A stretch of 64,000 bases of DNA from Gonocerus acuteangulatus. Its lineage: Eukaryota; Arthropoda; Insecta; Hemiptera; Coreidae. Both the position numbers and the translations under genes were made by a program. The stretch is taken from NCBI GenBank assembly GCA_946811695.1, contig OX328125.1, positions 101,666,533 through 101,730,532 on the forward strand, written 5' to 3'. Position 1 is the stretch's first letter, and each line of letters starts with the position of its first letter. This document shows, in pieces, positions 1 through 9,990 of this stretch. Under the pieces are notes generated by a model. The model had not been told where the DNA came from, searched no databases, and worked only from the letters and a program-made list of their open reading frames with translations.

Positions 1-262
1 GATATTTTTTTGTTTGAAATTGCTTTTTATAAATTTAAATAAATTAGTTTTTTTGTTTTAAACCTTTGTGTAATCTTATAAATATACCTATTCCTGCAAG
101 TAATAGACAATTTAATTCAATAACATTGAATTCTTTATATCACAGGTATGTAAGGAATATAGAAAGCCACTATCGAATAACTATCGATAGTAACGATATT
201 TTTTAACCGATATTATCGGCCTATCGATAGTACTGAACTATCGACTATCGCCCATCCCTAGA
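1..262 (+). repeat. hAT-like transposon end with ATCGATAG palindromes
   Basis: The stretch is rich in ATCGATAG palindromes (about 170-250) and ends near 259 in CGCCCATCCCTA. Read on the minus strand this is TAGGGATGGGCG, which resembles common hAT terminal repeats. The whole 60-260 interval reappears inverted at about 53660-53900. A related end lies at 57950-58035. I see no transposase here, so this is probably a solo end or a non-autonomous copy. Confidence 0.5.
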
Positions 263-368
263 GGATCGTATGTCTCCTATCTCACTGGTAGGGTCGATAA
301 TGTACGCTTCATTCGATTTTTCCTTATAGGCAATTATGTAGAACGTTGGCGATTTTTATAATCTAAGA

Positions 369-440
369 CAAAAGTCCGACTCGCAGGACCTGCGTCATCT
401 TAGCGTGGTTCTGTTCATATCTCTAGTATCATTTGGAAAG
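369..440 (+). repeat. Terminal repeat of the 'GTCCGACTCGCAGG' TIR family (family T)
   Basis: AAAGTCCGACTCGCAGGA followed by a TGCGTCATCTTAGCG core is the outer end of a TIR family found many times in this window. Other ends lie near 5584, 7427, 8718, 11851, 12509, 13154, 29926, 32047, 33464, 34585 and 52349. The next bases (GTTCATAT, CTAGTATCATTTGGAAAG) also match the other copies. Confidence 0.7.
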
Positions 441-769
441 ATTGAAATAGAAACAATTATTATTTTGGTTCGACCTTTCGTGAAATACTTTTATGGCCCC
501 AGATACGTGATAAAGGGCCTTACTATTACCTGTAAATGCGCCCTACAGCCCTACAGGGTCAACCAGCCCCCGCCAACCACGGTAATAGAAAGTTTTTTTG
601 TTTTTTTTTTTGTTTTTTTTTATAATAAAGCGTTTATTAACATCTGCACAAATAATATAGTACATTGGTTAATTGTGATAAATAAAGTCATTTTTATGAT
701 TTCACAAAATGAGATTACAGAAAAAAAAAAATAGTACATACTTAAATTTAAGTTTGTACTAATTTAAGT

Positions 770-1205
770 AGAAAGTAGAAATACTTATTTCACAGTTTAA
801 TGCATTGAAAAACATCAAAACGTTTCTCATTTTCTCGTCTTCTTCTACTATAATACTAATTCTGCAAATAAATGCAATTTAACACAAAAGCAACCAATTA
901 AAAAGTGAGCTAAGCAACTACAAAAACCCGTTCAAAATAACGAAACAAACACATTCGAAGTTTTAAACACTTATTTCTCCAATTCACATCACCTAAACGA
1001 AAACTGCTTTGGAACCTTTTTTGTGGAAAATTTAGTAATCTTTCGAATGGTCACCTTCCAATTACCACGGTATCCCAACGGTTTTCGAGATATTAAGGAA
1101 AATATACGAACCTCCCAAAACCTTGCATGTCTATTAATAAAATATTTTATTCTACTCTTTCCTTAACTCCAAACGTGATGAGTTATCCATAATGTAATAT
1201 TTTGG
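770..1205 (+). repeat. Internal block of TIR family T
   Basis: About 300 bp here (895-1165) match blocks inside the complete family T element at 6001-6240 and 6520-6740, and also 35080-35420. Shared landmarks are TTATTTCTCC, GGAACCTTTTTTGT, TTTCGAGATATTAAGGAAA and TTAATAAAATATTTTATTC. No credible reading frame is present. It ends in CACCCTGTA, running directly into a (TA)n tract. Confidence 0.6.
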
Positions 1206-1212
1206 AGACACC

Positions 1213-1216
<4 letters not shown>

Positions 1217-1274
<58 letters not shown>
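1217..1274. repeat. (TA)n microsatellite
   Basis: An uninterrupted alternating TA tract of about 58 bp. It abuts CACCCTGTA, the last bases of the preceding repeat. Confidence 0.95.
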
Positions 1275-1277
<3 letters not shown>

Positions 1278-1334
1278 GTGACGAGATCCAAAGAGCCACT
1301 TACTGAAACAGCATCGTATTCTTGACCATACGAG

Positions 1335-1505
1335 AATTTTAGGACGGGTTTTCTATAGGTTACCACCCTTTTCTAGCCAGGATAGGGGTGATTCCTTTTC
1401 TTTTTTCGAAAGAAAAGCCACCGCCCCTAGCGGGAATCGAACCCACGACCTTTGGCACGGAGAGTTAAGAGCTCACGCCTTAACCCTCGCGGCTAACGGG
1501 TCTCC
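1335..1505 (-). mobile_element. tRNA-derived SINE, family B
   Basis: On the minus strand a tRNA-like head (GGAGACCCGTTAGCCGCGAG, then a box-B-like GGGTTCGATTCCC) is followed by CGCTAGGGGCGGTGGCTTTT and a body ending in ACCCGTCCTAAAATT. Relatives with the same body lie at 3199, 17846, 18379, 18742, 18898, 21752 and 29508. It is a SINE, not a tRNA gene, because the cloverleaf is incomplete and the body is repeated. Confidence 0.75.
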
Positions 1506-1519
1506 AAATTAAAAATTGC

Positions 1520-2640
1520 CGCCTGCAGGCATCATCCGTGAAAAAAGAGGGTTTCCGTTCGGCAGACCAGTGCCGTCATTTTGTTATCAAAGAATTAAAG
1601 CTTTCTTCTTTATTCTTTATCTTTATTCTTTATTTTACTTTAACATCCTATATAAAACTTATAACATAAAGAATAAAAAATTATGCATTTACTAGCTGAA
1701 TACCCATGCTTCTATAGGTTAGCATAACAGCAGTTTAACCAGTACAGGTTAAAATTCGCTGTCCATAATAAATGTACGTTAAAATTTAAAAATTTATTTT
1801 TCCAAGATGTCATTTGGAAACACCCATTACCAAGAAGTGCTCTGACTGGAGGGTAGGGAGGCTGTGGAACGGTTCGGGATATTATTACCTTGGATGGACC
1901 ATCACCAGGTATAGCGAAAACTCTATGAGGGACAAAATCACAGTTTATTTCTAGTAATTCAAGGTCTGCCATCATAGTTGAAATGAACCGCAAATAGAAA
2001 TAATGTTAAGAAATAACTACAATGCGGCAACAGCTATTCTGTTATTGTCCTAGCAACGCATGCTGCCTTAAAACAGCATGCTTTCTTTAAAATTAGAAAT
2101 TCAAACCCCTCTCTAAAAATACTTAAAAATTTGAATACCAAAAAAACCTTTCATAGACAGTGTTTGCATCCTAAATGGAATGTCCATGCAAAATTTCAAA
2201 TTTTTCTATCAAGTGGTTTGGGCAGGGCCATGATAGGTCAGTTGAATCAGTGAGTGAGTGGTATTTGATGAATATATAGTAGATTTGTTATTCACAAATT
2301 GAAGAAAATTATATTGATTTTGACCATACAAAGTAGAATTACCCCATGATTGAACTATAGGTTCTATATGAAGTGAGCATAAGTGATACGCATAATTGAG
2401 GATCGATGAAGATTTGTAGTCATTTTTCAAAACTTCATTCATTAGTGTGACCTGAAAAGCTCCATTTTTCAGGAAAGAGCTGAAAATGACCCTTCTGAAA
2501 TTTATTGATGTTAAACGAGGCAAAGCAACATTTATTTTTTTTTTTTTTTAACAAAGTTACGGTTAAATTCTTATTTTCTATATGATAAAATTCTATTCAA
2601 TATCTGTTAAAATATTTGTAATATAAATGTCATAAAATGT
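1520..2640. other. Intergenic stretch, nothing recognised
   Basis: AT-rich DNA. Two short open frames (1712-1993 and 2209-2523, minus) show no family motif, and I do not call them genes. Confidence 0.5.
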
Positions 2641-2935
2641 CCTTCACCCTTAGCCGAAGACACAAGTGGATGAGTATAGACGGGTTGCTTGGAAGGATGC
2701 TTCACTAATGTTGAAGTCAGTTCCACAGATGCTAATGGAGAATTGATGACCCAAGAGGGAATCCAGGTGTATTTGGGATTTTAGAGGGTATAATTTACCT
2801 TATGTTAAATATGTACTGACTCTCTCTTCAATTGAAACCAATAATTTTCATTTATTATTGTTTGAAATTTTGAATTTCTCCTTTTAATTCGACTTCGGTG
2901 CTATAATTTTCTTAATTCGATTGATCCGACCAAAA
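2640..2935. repeat. Dispersed repeat shared with 40690-40980
   Basis: The segment resembles 40690-40980 in the same orientation, with landmarks AATTGAT, GTTAAATATGTACT, TTTCATT(C)ATTATTGTTTGAA and TTTTAATTC. Identity is moderate, so both are old copies. The class is not clear. The second copy lies next to a retroelement-like fragment. Confidence 0.45.
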
Positions 2936-3198
2936 AAAGAAAAAGAAATTTGTAGAATAAGTGAAGTTGTTTGGCCCCAAGAAATTTTTTATTCATAAGT
3001 TATTATTGATGCAAGAACACAATCTGCTCTTCACATTTCAAGGCATACTCCTTGAATTCATGACCAATGGAAGACTAGATGGTCTGGTATATTTTTTTGA
3101 CATTTTATTTTTCGTATATCTCTATTTTTTAAAAGTAAAATAATCAAGCCACCTCTCGCAGACGTTATTCAAACAAGTAAAATTAATGGTTTTTAATT

Positions 3199-3355
3199 AT
3201 ATAGGGGATCGGGTTCGATTCCCACTAGTAGTGCTGGCACTTCTTTAGAGAGAAGACAATGCAGCAGCTCAATCCTGACTAAAAAAAGATGGTAGCCTTT
3301 AGATAACCCGCCCAAAGAATTCAGTGTTTCTTTATTATTAATTTGAATTTAATGT
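3199..3355 (+). mobile_element. SINE family B, 5'-truncated copy
   Basis: It retains the box-B region (GGGTTCGATTCCCACTAG) and the body (AGATGGTAGCC, AGATAACCCGCCCAAAGAATT) but has no box A. It is followed by a (TA)n tract. Confidence 0.6.

Positions 3356-3361
<6 letters not shown>

Positions 3362-3416
<55 letters not shown>
3362..3416. repeat. (TA)n microsatellite
   Basis: A TA tract of about 55 bp directly before the left end of the foldback element at 3421. Confidence 0.95.
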
Positions 3417-3420
<4 letters not shown>

Positions 3421-3422
<2 letters not shown>

Positions 3423-4265
3423 TAGGGTGGCCCCGAAGGAAATCGCCATACTTGAGGGGTGTGTACAGCGACTAAAGTGTTGTTGAATGCCACCAAAGAA
3501 AAATCTTTACTTTCATTATTTCCCTACATATAGGCGATCCTTGTTTTTTTTTTTTGTCTATTTGCTAGTTTTTGACGATTCGTGAGCTATTTGTCGTTCA
3601 CGCTATTGGGAAAATTTAATTCTGATGACATTTTCAAAATCTCCATCAAATTTCCTTTAAGAACTCATGTACCTTGTGTGAAAATTTCTCAAACCAAATT
3701 CATAGCAGCCACCCAACAAATAACTTATCACGAAATAAAGGGTTTCGTTCAATGAGTTAATTATTGAAAGCCAAACTGTTTTTCTTATTATTTTTTTTTT
3801 TGTTTTTTATTGACCACAATTAAGCCATGCAAAGCATCTTTTTTTGGCCTTCAACACTTACTCACAAATTAGCCATGGTAATGAAATAATGCAACTTTTC
3901 TGAGGGTCCCATCTACCTAACAGTAGAACATTAAATATAAAAACCCTTTATTTCGTTATAATTTATTTGTTTTGGTGGCTACGTTGAATTTGGTTTGACA
4001 AAGTTTTGCACAAGGTGCATGAGGTCTTATAGGAAATATTATGCAGAATTTGAAAATGTCATCAGAACTAAATTTCCCCCATGGTGTGAACGACAAATAG
4101 CACAAAGATGGCCAAAAAGTAGAGTTTAGAGGGGGGAAAACACGGAAACGCCTATATCTAGGGAAATACTGCAATTAAAAATTTTTCCTTGGTGGCAATC
4201 AACTACACTTTAGTCGCCGTACACACCCCTCAAGTATGGCGATTTCCTTCGGGGCCACCCTAATA
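3421..4265. mobile_element. Foldback (long inverted repeat) element
   Basis: The left end ATTAGGGTGGCCCCGAAGGA is mirrored by TCCTTCGGGGCCACCCTAAT at the right end. The inversion continues inward for about 390 bp per arm, for example GATGACATTTTCAAA and AAATAAAGGGTTT on the left against their complements at 3940-4070. Only about 110 bp separate the arms. TA tracts flank both ends. The short minus-strand frame at 3956-4174 is part of an arm and is not a gene. Confidence 0.8.
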
Positions 4266-4267
4266 TG

Positions 4268-4328
<61 letters not shown>
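4268..4328. repeat. (TA)n microsatellite
   Basis: A TA tract of about 60 bp at the right edge of the foldback element. It mirrors the tract on its left. Confidence 0.95.
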
Positions 4329-4330
<2 letters not shown>

Positions 4331-4404
4331 TTAAATTCAAATTAATAATAAAGAAACACTGAATTCTTTGGGCGGGTTATCTAAATTCCTTCGGGACCAC
4401 CCTG

Positions 4405-4471
<67 letters not shown>
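4405..4471. repeat. Compound (TA)n(CA)n(TA)n microsatellite
   Basis: TA, then about ten CA units, then TA again. The block starts immediately after a GGACCACCCTGTA transposon-end-like sequence. Confidence 0.9.
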
Positions 4472-4476
<5 letters not shown>

Positions 4477-4540
4477 ACTCGCGAATAAGGCGGAAGGTCA
4501 ATAAAATTACGCCACACACTTTTACACTTTTTATTTATCT

Positions 4541-4583
4541 TCCCTACATGTATCGCACCCTTATTGGTGCCTCTTCAGGGGAA
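4541..4583 (-). ncRNA. Hammerhead-like RNA motif (degenerate)
   Basis: Minus strand: stem I TTCCC pairs with GGGAA, followed by the core CTGAAGA. One extra G precedes stem II (GCACC with GGTGC). Then comes GATA (canonical GAAA), ACATGT as palindromic stem III, and a TA cleavage position. The core is changed at GATA, so activity is doubtful. It is a relative of the better copy at 5140. Confidence 0.45.
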
Positions 4584-4681
4584 CACACTTAAACATTAAA
4601 TTCAGCCTCAACTTGAGGAATGGAACCTTCCACCAGGAGCCCATTTGAGCTAAGGGTCATTTAATGAATAAATATATATTT

Positions 4682-4687
<6 letters not shown>

Positions 4688-4755
<68 letters not shown>

Positions 4756-4756
4756 A
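4688..4756. repeat. (TA)n(TG)n compound microsatellite
   Basis: About 45 bp of TA followed by about 22 bp of TG repeats. Confidence 0.95.
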
Positions 4757-4888
4757 TACATATATATTTATGTCATATTGCTGATGGCCCAAATTACGCC
4801 TGAAATCTTTCAGATCTCATGATCTCATAGGAGGCATGGGGTCGTTAAAGCAGTCATCCTTTCTTCATACTACTTTATTTATTTAATA

Positions 4889-4931
4889 GGTCCGACATGT
4901 TTCGTGCATGTTTTCTTACCTCTTCAGGGAC
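4889..4931 (-). ncRNA. Hammerhead-like RNA motif
   Basis: Minus strand: stem I GTCC pairs with GGAC. CTGAAGA is followed by a weak stem II (only GT and AC pair), GAAA, a CATG palindrome as stem III, and a GTC cleavage triplet. The core and stem I are good and stem II is poor. Confidence 0.4.
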
Positions 4932-5035
4932 ACTTCTACAATAAGACATTAATTTTCGTACATCCAAACAATTTTTTTAGAATATAAATGCTATGGAATG
5001 CTCCACTAAATGCATTAAAATAATGATAACTATAT

Positions 5036-5186
5036 TATGAAGATTAGATAGTTAGCCGTCGAGGTGATAAGCAAAGATGGAATGGTTGGGATTCGGCTAA
5101 AGAAACCTCAATACGATTTTTGTAAAAAAAAAATCTATATTTAGGACGTTTCGGCTACTCTTTGGTAGCCTTCGTCAGCTAAAATG
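5036..5186 (+). mobile_element. Penelope-like terminal (pLTR-like) fragment
   Basis: The block starting AGATTAGATAGTTAGCCGTC, then GGTTGGGATTCGGCTAAA, recurs at 30613-30755 and, on the minus strand, at 38700-38860. At 38700-38860 it directly follows a GIY-YIG endonuclease remnant. That context suggests a Penelope-like element end. A hammerhead-like hairpin lies on its opposite strand. Confidence 0.55.
5140..5183 (-). ncRNA. Hammerhead-ribozyme-like motif (best conserved)
   Basis: Minus strand: stem I TTTAG/CTAAA is perfect over 5 bp. Next come CTGACGA, one extra A, stem II GGCTAC/GTAGCC with loop CAAAGA, GAAA, a self-complementary ACGT as stem III, and the triplet GTC. This matches the CUGANGA...GAAA hammerhead core known from Penelope-like elements, except for the single purine between CTGACGA and stem II. 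The stem III palindrome would require dimers. Cleavage activity is an inference. Confidence 0.55.
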
Positions 5187-5246
5187 ACAAGAAAAAAAAA
5201 CAGAAATTAATACTAATTTATACTAATAATAATAACTTATTATAGG

Positions 5247-5416
5247 GCCAACGGCCAAAGCCACGTTGAGTGCACCGGTTCCCGTAGATCACCGAAGTTA
5301 AGCAACGTCGGGCGTGGTCAGTACCTGAATGGGTGACCGACCACGTGCTGTTGGCATTAGAAAAGGGTGGCAACCTGTAGATAGCCCGGCGCTAATAGCC
5401 AAGATGTAGATGCGCC

Positions 5417-5452
<36 letters not shown>
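5247..5452 (+). mobile_element. 5S rRNA-derived SINE (SINE3-like)
   Basis: Bases 5247-5356 are clearly 5S rRNA: GATCACCGAAGTTAAGCAAC, GTCGGGCGTGG and GGGTGACCG are present. About 10 nt near the usual CCTGGGAATACCG loop are missing. The 5S part is followed by AGAAAAGGGTGGCAACC, a GGCGCTAATAGCCAAGAT tail and a poly(A) run, so this is a retroposon, not an rRNA gene. A second copy is inverted at 27105-27257. The tail module alone occurs at 56640 and behind another head at 30252. Confidence 0.85.
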
Positions 5453-5454
<2 letters not shown>

Positions 5455-5583
5455 TATTATAGAAGAACAATTTGGTGTTAAATTATTAGAACAATTATGG
5501 TATTAATAAACGGGTAAATTGAACATTAGTGTTTATCTAGAAATTAGTTCTAGAAAATCAATAGAAACATAAAAAAAAAACGA

Positions 5584-6934
5584 AAAAAGTCCGTCTCGCA
5601 GGACTGCATCATCTTAGCGCGGTTCCGTTCATATCCCTAGTCTAATTTGGAAAGATTAAAATAGAAGCAGTTATTATTTTGGTTCCACCAGTCTTTTTTT
5701 TTTAATTAATTATTATAATGGCGTGTCAACCCTTAAGGTCACTAACTCCATTCCTGTGAGTAGTAAAGTCTTGAAAGGTCATGATTTACAATCTTACCTG
5801 GAAGGGTCGGCTACACTAGAAACAGACCCGCTAGTGACAAGGTCTTGGAATCTTGGAAATCTATATTTCTAACAATAAATTGTTTTTGTTATTTTACTTA
5901 ACCAGTTTTACTGTCAAATACATTATCCAACTATAAGCAATTAAAAAATAACAAGAAATAAAACAGACAAAAAGAACCATTGGAATAAACGAAATCAATT
6001 AATTTAAAGCTTTAAGCACTTTTTTCTCCGATTGACATCGCCTAATTAAAACTTTCTTCAGAACCTTTTTTGTAGAGCATTTAGTAAGCTTCCGAATGGT
6101 AATCTTCCGCTTCACAAGATTGTCAACGGTTTTCGAGATACTAACGAAATTATACAAAGTTACCAAAACTTTTTTTGTCTGTTAATAAAATATTTTATTC
6201 TAACCCTTCCTTTACTCTAAACGTAACAAAAATTTCAACATATTAGTGTTGATGAAACTCGAACATGCAGAAAATGTTTCAACTGTATCCCATAATTCTA
6301 AGTACCAAAATCGAAGACAAAGAACCCTCCCTAGGAAGGACGCTAGGCAGTTGAAAAGGTATATATCTTGGAAATCCATATCTCTAACATTAAATTGTTT
6401 TTCTTATTTTTCTTAACCTTTTTTATTTTCAAATACATTATCCAACTATTAGCAATTAAAAAATAACAAGGAATAAAAAACAGACAAAAAGAACAGTTCG
6501 AATAAGCGAAATCAATTACTTTAAAGTTTTAAGCTCTTATTTCTCCGATTGACATCGCCTAATCAAAACTTTCATTAGAACCTTTTTTTTTAGAGCATTT
6601 AATAAGCTTTCTAATGGTAGTCTTCCGTTTACCAAGATTCTCAACCTTTTTCGAGATATTAAGGAAAGTAAACAAAGTTACTAAAACTTTTTATGTCTGT
6701 TAATAAAATATTTTATTCCAACCCTTCCTTAACTCCAAACGTAACAAAAATGTCAACATATTCAACGTATTAGTAGAACATGCAGAAAATGTTTCAACTG
6801 AATCCCATGATTCTAAGTACCCAAACCAAAAACCCCGCTTATAAGGATGATACAATGAAACAATCCGAAAGTGCCGACTAGAAAATTTCGCGTTTCAGAA
6901 CCCCTAGAGACCGAAAATAACGGTGGTTCAAATT

Positions 6935-6982
<48 letters not shown>

Positions 6983-7427
6983 AATTTGAACCACCGTTAT
7001 TTTCGGTCTCTAGGGGTTCTGAAACGCGAAATTTTCTAGTCGGAACTTTCGGATTGTTTCATTGTATCAACCTTATAAGCGGGGTTCCTCCCTATGGGGG
7101 AGGGAGGAACCGCGCTAAAACAATTTATTGTTAGAAATAAAGATTTCCAAGATTCCAAGACCTTGTCACTAGCGGGTCCGTTTCTAGTGTAGCAGACCCT
7201 TCCAGGTAATATTGTACATCATGACCTTTCAAGACTTTACTACTTACAGGAATGGCGTTAGTGACCTTAAGGGTTGACACGCCATTATAATAATTAATTT
7301 AAAAAAAAAGACTGGTGGAACCAAAATAATAACTGCTTCTATTTTAATCTTTCCAAATTAGACTAGGGATATGAACGGAACCGCGCTAAGATGATGCAGT
7401 CCTGCGAGTCGGACTTTTTTCTAATTA
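5584..7427. mobile_element. Complete family T TIR element with nested palindrome
   Basis: Terminal inverted repeats of about 310 bp (5584-5897 and 7112-7427) start with AAAAAAGTCCG(T/A)CTCGCAGG. Inside lie two tandem copies of a block of about 475 bp (5860-6345 and 6360-6840). A second inverted repeat (6827-7092) has a (TA)n tract at its centre. A copy of the left two thirds lies inverted at 30790-32047. No transposase is visible, so the element is probably mobilised in trans. Open frame 6871-7134 is a palindrome artefact. Confidence 0.8.
6937..6981. repeat. (TA)n at centre of a palindrome
   Basis: A TA tract of about 44 bp at the symmetry axis of the 6827-7092 inverted repeat. Confidence 0.9.
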
Positions 7428-7974
7428 AATACTTTTTATCAATATTTAGTATATAACCTGCGTTGAAAACTATTGATTGCTAATTGATGAATCGGGTTGC
7501 AACTAAGTAATCTTTATGAATATTTAGTATATAACCTATGTATGGAACTGTGTTATTTTCAGAACTTGTATTGTAGAATAGAACTTGTATGAAATTTAAT
7601 CAGCTTTCATTTGTTATAGAATAGTCATGTCGCTAGGACGCAGGGTTTCCGAGATATTAGTGAACACCCGAAAAATGGGACCTTCTAAACCACCCCCCCC
7701 CTCCTCCCCGGCTCCAAGGTTAAGGGTAAGCACCTATGATATGTTCACCTCCTATCCAGCCCAAACAAAGTTACGAAGTCAAAAATTGTGTTCCAAACAT
7801 TTCTACCTATAGCTGTTTTCAAGCATTCGTTGCCTGGACTGCGTAGCTAGGCTTTGTATTTAGTTTGTAGGCTTAATATAAACTACAAAACAGACAAACA
7901 AGGCATTTCTCCTACTTACGCTAATATTTTTAAAAAAACTCTCCTGAACTCCCACCTAGTATTTTCCCATGCCT

Positions 7975-8263
7975 ATGGGCGTATATCCGGGGGGGGCTGA
8001 GGGGGCTGCAGCCCCCCCCCCCCCCCCCCCCGAAGTTTTGATTTGATCGGTAAAAATGTCATAAAACATAAATTAAATAAGATCATTTAGTTCATAAAAC
8101 GTATTCTATTTTGGGTGTAATAGCGTTTAAGTTGGCTAAAACTCTTCCAAGATCTAAATTGTTAGCATTCCATACACCGGAAATTGTCTCAGCCCCCCCG
8201 AAATTTTCCCAGCCCCCCGAAATTTTCCCAGCCCCCTCCGAAATTTTCCCAGCCCCCTCCCAA
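7975..8263 (-). mobile_element. GC-rich MITE 'GGGCGTATATA' (family G), partial
   Basis: It starts with ATGGGCGTATAT and holds a long poly-C/G block and a body that is the reverse complement of the copies at 29582, 33644, 49687 and 58312. The far TIR is missing, and a short CCCCCGAAATTTTCCCAG motif has been reiterated four times at that end. Confidence 0.7.
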
Positions 8264-8654
8264 ATTATTAAAAGGTAATAGTCAAAAACTCAACCACACG
8301 ATACGCCAACTTGCACAAAAGTTTCGGAAAATATCTCCCACTGTTTGATCGGGCGACAGTGCGAGTGCGAGAAATTCCTAGAGCTGAGTGTTATGTTTAG
8401 ACGAGCAAGTTGAAGTGTCAGACACTCCCACAGCAAGCTCGCGACATGAGTTGCGCGAGTAGTTGCGACACTGCTCTCCAGGCCGTTTACACATGCAATT
8501 TTCACTGTCGGACAGAAAACTCGCGCAATTTCTCGCCCGTGTAAACCTAGCCTAGTTGTGGGTTCATACCTAAAATATTGTTGTTGTTTTTTCAAGATAC
8601 GCTTTTCACAAAATATCTAAACAACCGTTTCAACGGTTGCTTAGACATTTAGAA

Positions 8655-8719
8655 ATGTCACTAGGGATAGCAAAGGAATCGCGCTTAGATGACGCAGATT
8701 CTGCAAGTCGGACTTTTTT
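8655..8719 (-). repeat. Family T terminal repeat, solo right end
   Basis: AGATGACGCAGATTCTGCAAGTCGGACTTTTTT is the mirrored family T end, with several substitutions. Confidence 0.6.
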
Positions 8720-8738
8720 GACATTATATATAACTTTA

Positions 8739-9081
8739 GGGGACGAGGTTAGCTCAGTGGTAGAGCACTCGACTAATTAACTGGAGGACCAGGTTCAAAA
8801 CCCGAGCGCGCACTAAAGATTTTTTCTTCTAGTGCTGCCTTTCGAGGGTTGGATTTGGGGTCCCAGATCGTCCCTAGGCACACCCAGCCTTTAATGAATT
8901 TAATTAATAATGGGTACCTTGGGTGCTAATGACTCTAGAAGTCGAAGCAGCCAAGGGGAAAATCAGGCGGCCGGAGCATAGTGTTGACCACACTATCTCC
9001 CTAGTGTGCCGTATGGTCAAGAATCAGATACCTCTACAGTATCTGCCCCTCTGGGCCCTTGTGGCCTGTTACGGGACTGAT

Positions 9082-9088
<7 letters not shown>
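8739..9088 (+). mobile_element. tRNA-derived SINE, family A
   Basis: The head carries box A (TTAGCTCAGTGGTAGAGC) and box B (GGTTCAAAACC) of RNA polymerase III tRNA promoters. The body contains CCTAGGCACACCCAGCC, AAGGGGAAAATCAGGCGGCC and GGCCTGTTACGGGACTGA. It ends in T7 and a (TA)n tract. Other copies are at 9670-9990 (minus), 19056-19367 (plus) and 26490-26853 (minus). All four end in a T-rich tail relative to the tRNA head, not poly(A). Confidence 0.85.

Positions 9089-9139
<51 letters not shown>
9086..9139. repeat. (TA)n microsatellite
   Basis: A TA tract of about 52 bp directly after the T-rich tail of the SINE. Confidence 0.95.
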
Positions 9140-9624
9140 CTTTAACATGTAATTTGTCACAAGAAAGGCCCCTAAAATTATTTGAGTTTTCCTTACGAAA
9201 ATCTAGAAAATGTGAAATAGAACAGTTTGTAGAATTGCTATTAAATTTAAACTCGCTGAAAATTTTGGAGCAGGAATACAGGTAACTAGACGGTATGGAA
9301 ATTTAACACAATTTATTTATTTATTATTTTTCATCAAAACAGGATAAGTAAAATGAGAGAAAAGAATATTTCTAGAAATATAGCTTTCCAAGAAGGTTTA
9401 AGAGGAAGAGATTCGAAGACGCCTTCTGAATATTTTGTTTTCTATTTACCTAATTTTTTAATTGTTTTTTTTTTTTGTTTTTTCATTTAACAGTAAACTT
9501 TTAATGGACTGAGCAGCCGATGGACAAAAAATCGGTAAATCTACTATAATATAAAGATGAATCGCTGAATATGTTGGTAAGCGCAAATCTGGAGAGCAGC
9601 TGAACCGATTTCGCTAATTTTTTT

Positions 9625-9630
<6 letters not shown>

Positions 9631-9677
<47 letters not shown>

Positions 9678-9990
9678 TCAGTCCCGTAAGATACTATAGA
9701 GGTATCTGATTCATGACCATACGGCACACTAGGGAGATAGTGTGGTCAGTAGTATGCTCTGGCCGCCTGATTTTCCCCTTGGCCGCTTCGACTGCTAGAG
9801 TCATTAGCACCCAAGGTACCCATTATTAAATTAATTAAAGGCTGGGTCGGCCTAGGGACGGTCAGGGAGGCCGAATTCAACCCATGAACGAAGACACTAG
9901 AAGAAAATATCTTTAGTGCTTGCTCGGGATTTGAACTCAGGCCTCCAGCTTATTAGTCCAGTGCTCTACCACTGAGCTAACCTCGCCACC
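9631..9990 (-). mobile_element. SINE family A inserted in the Helitron
   Basis: Minus-strand copy: the head is at 9990 (GGTGGCGAGGTTAGCTCAGTGG) and the tail at 9670 runs into a 39-nt A run on the plus strand, which is poly(T) on the SINE strand. Matching TTTTTTTATAA sequences on both sides look like the target-site duplication. Confidence 0.8.

Noticed and set aside
5247..5356. Functional 5S rRNA gene
   Set aside because: It lacks about 10 nt, is followed by a SINE tail and poly(A), and the second copy shares the deletion.
6871..7134. 87-codon frame across the TA tract
   Set aside because: It spans a palindrome and encodes IYIYIY; both arms read the same peptide ends by symmetry.
8750..8815. 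tRNA gene
   Set aside because: Boxes A and B are present, but the sequence heads a repeated element with a long body found four times; no full cloverleaf.
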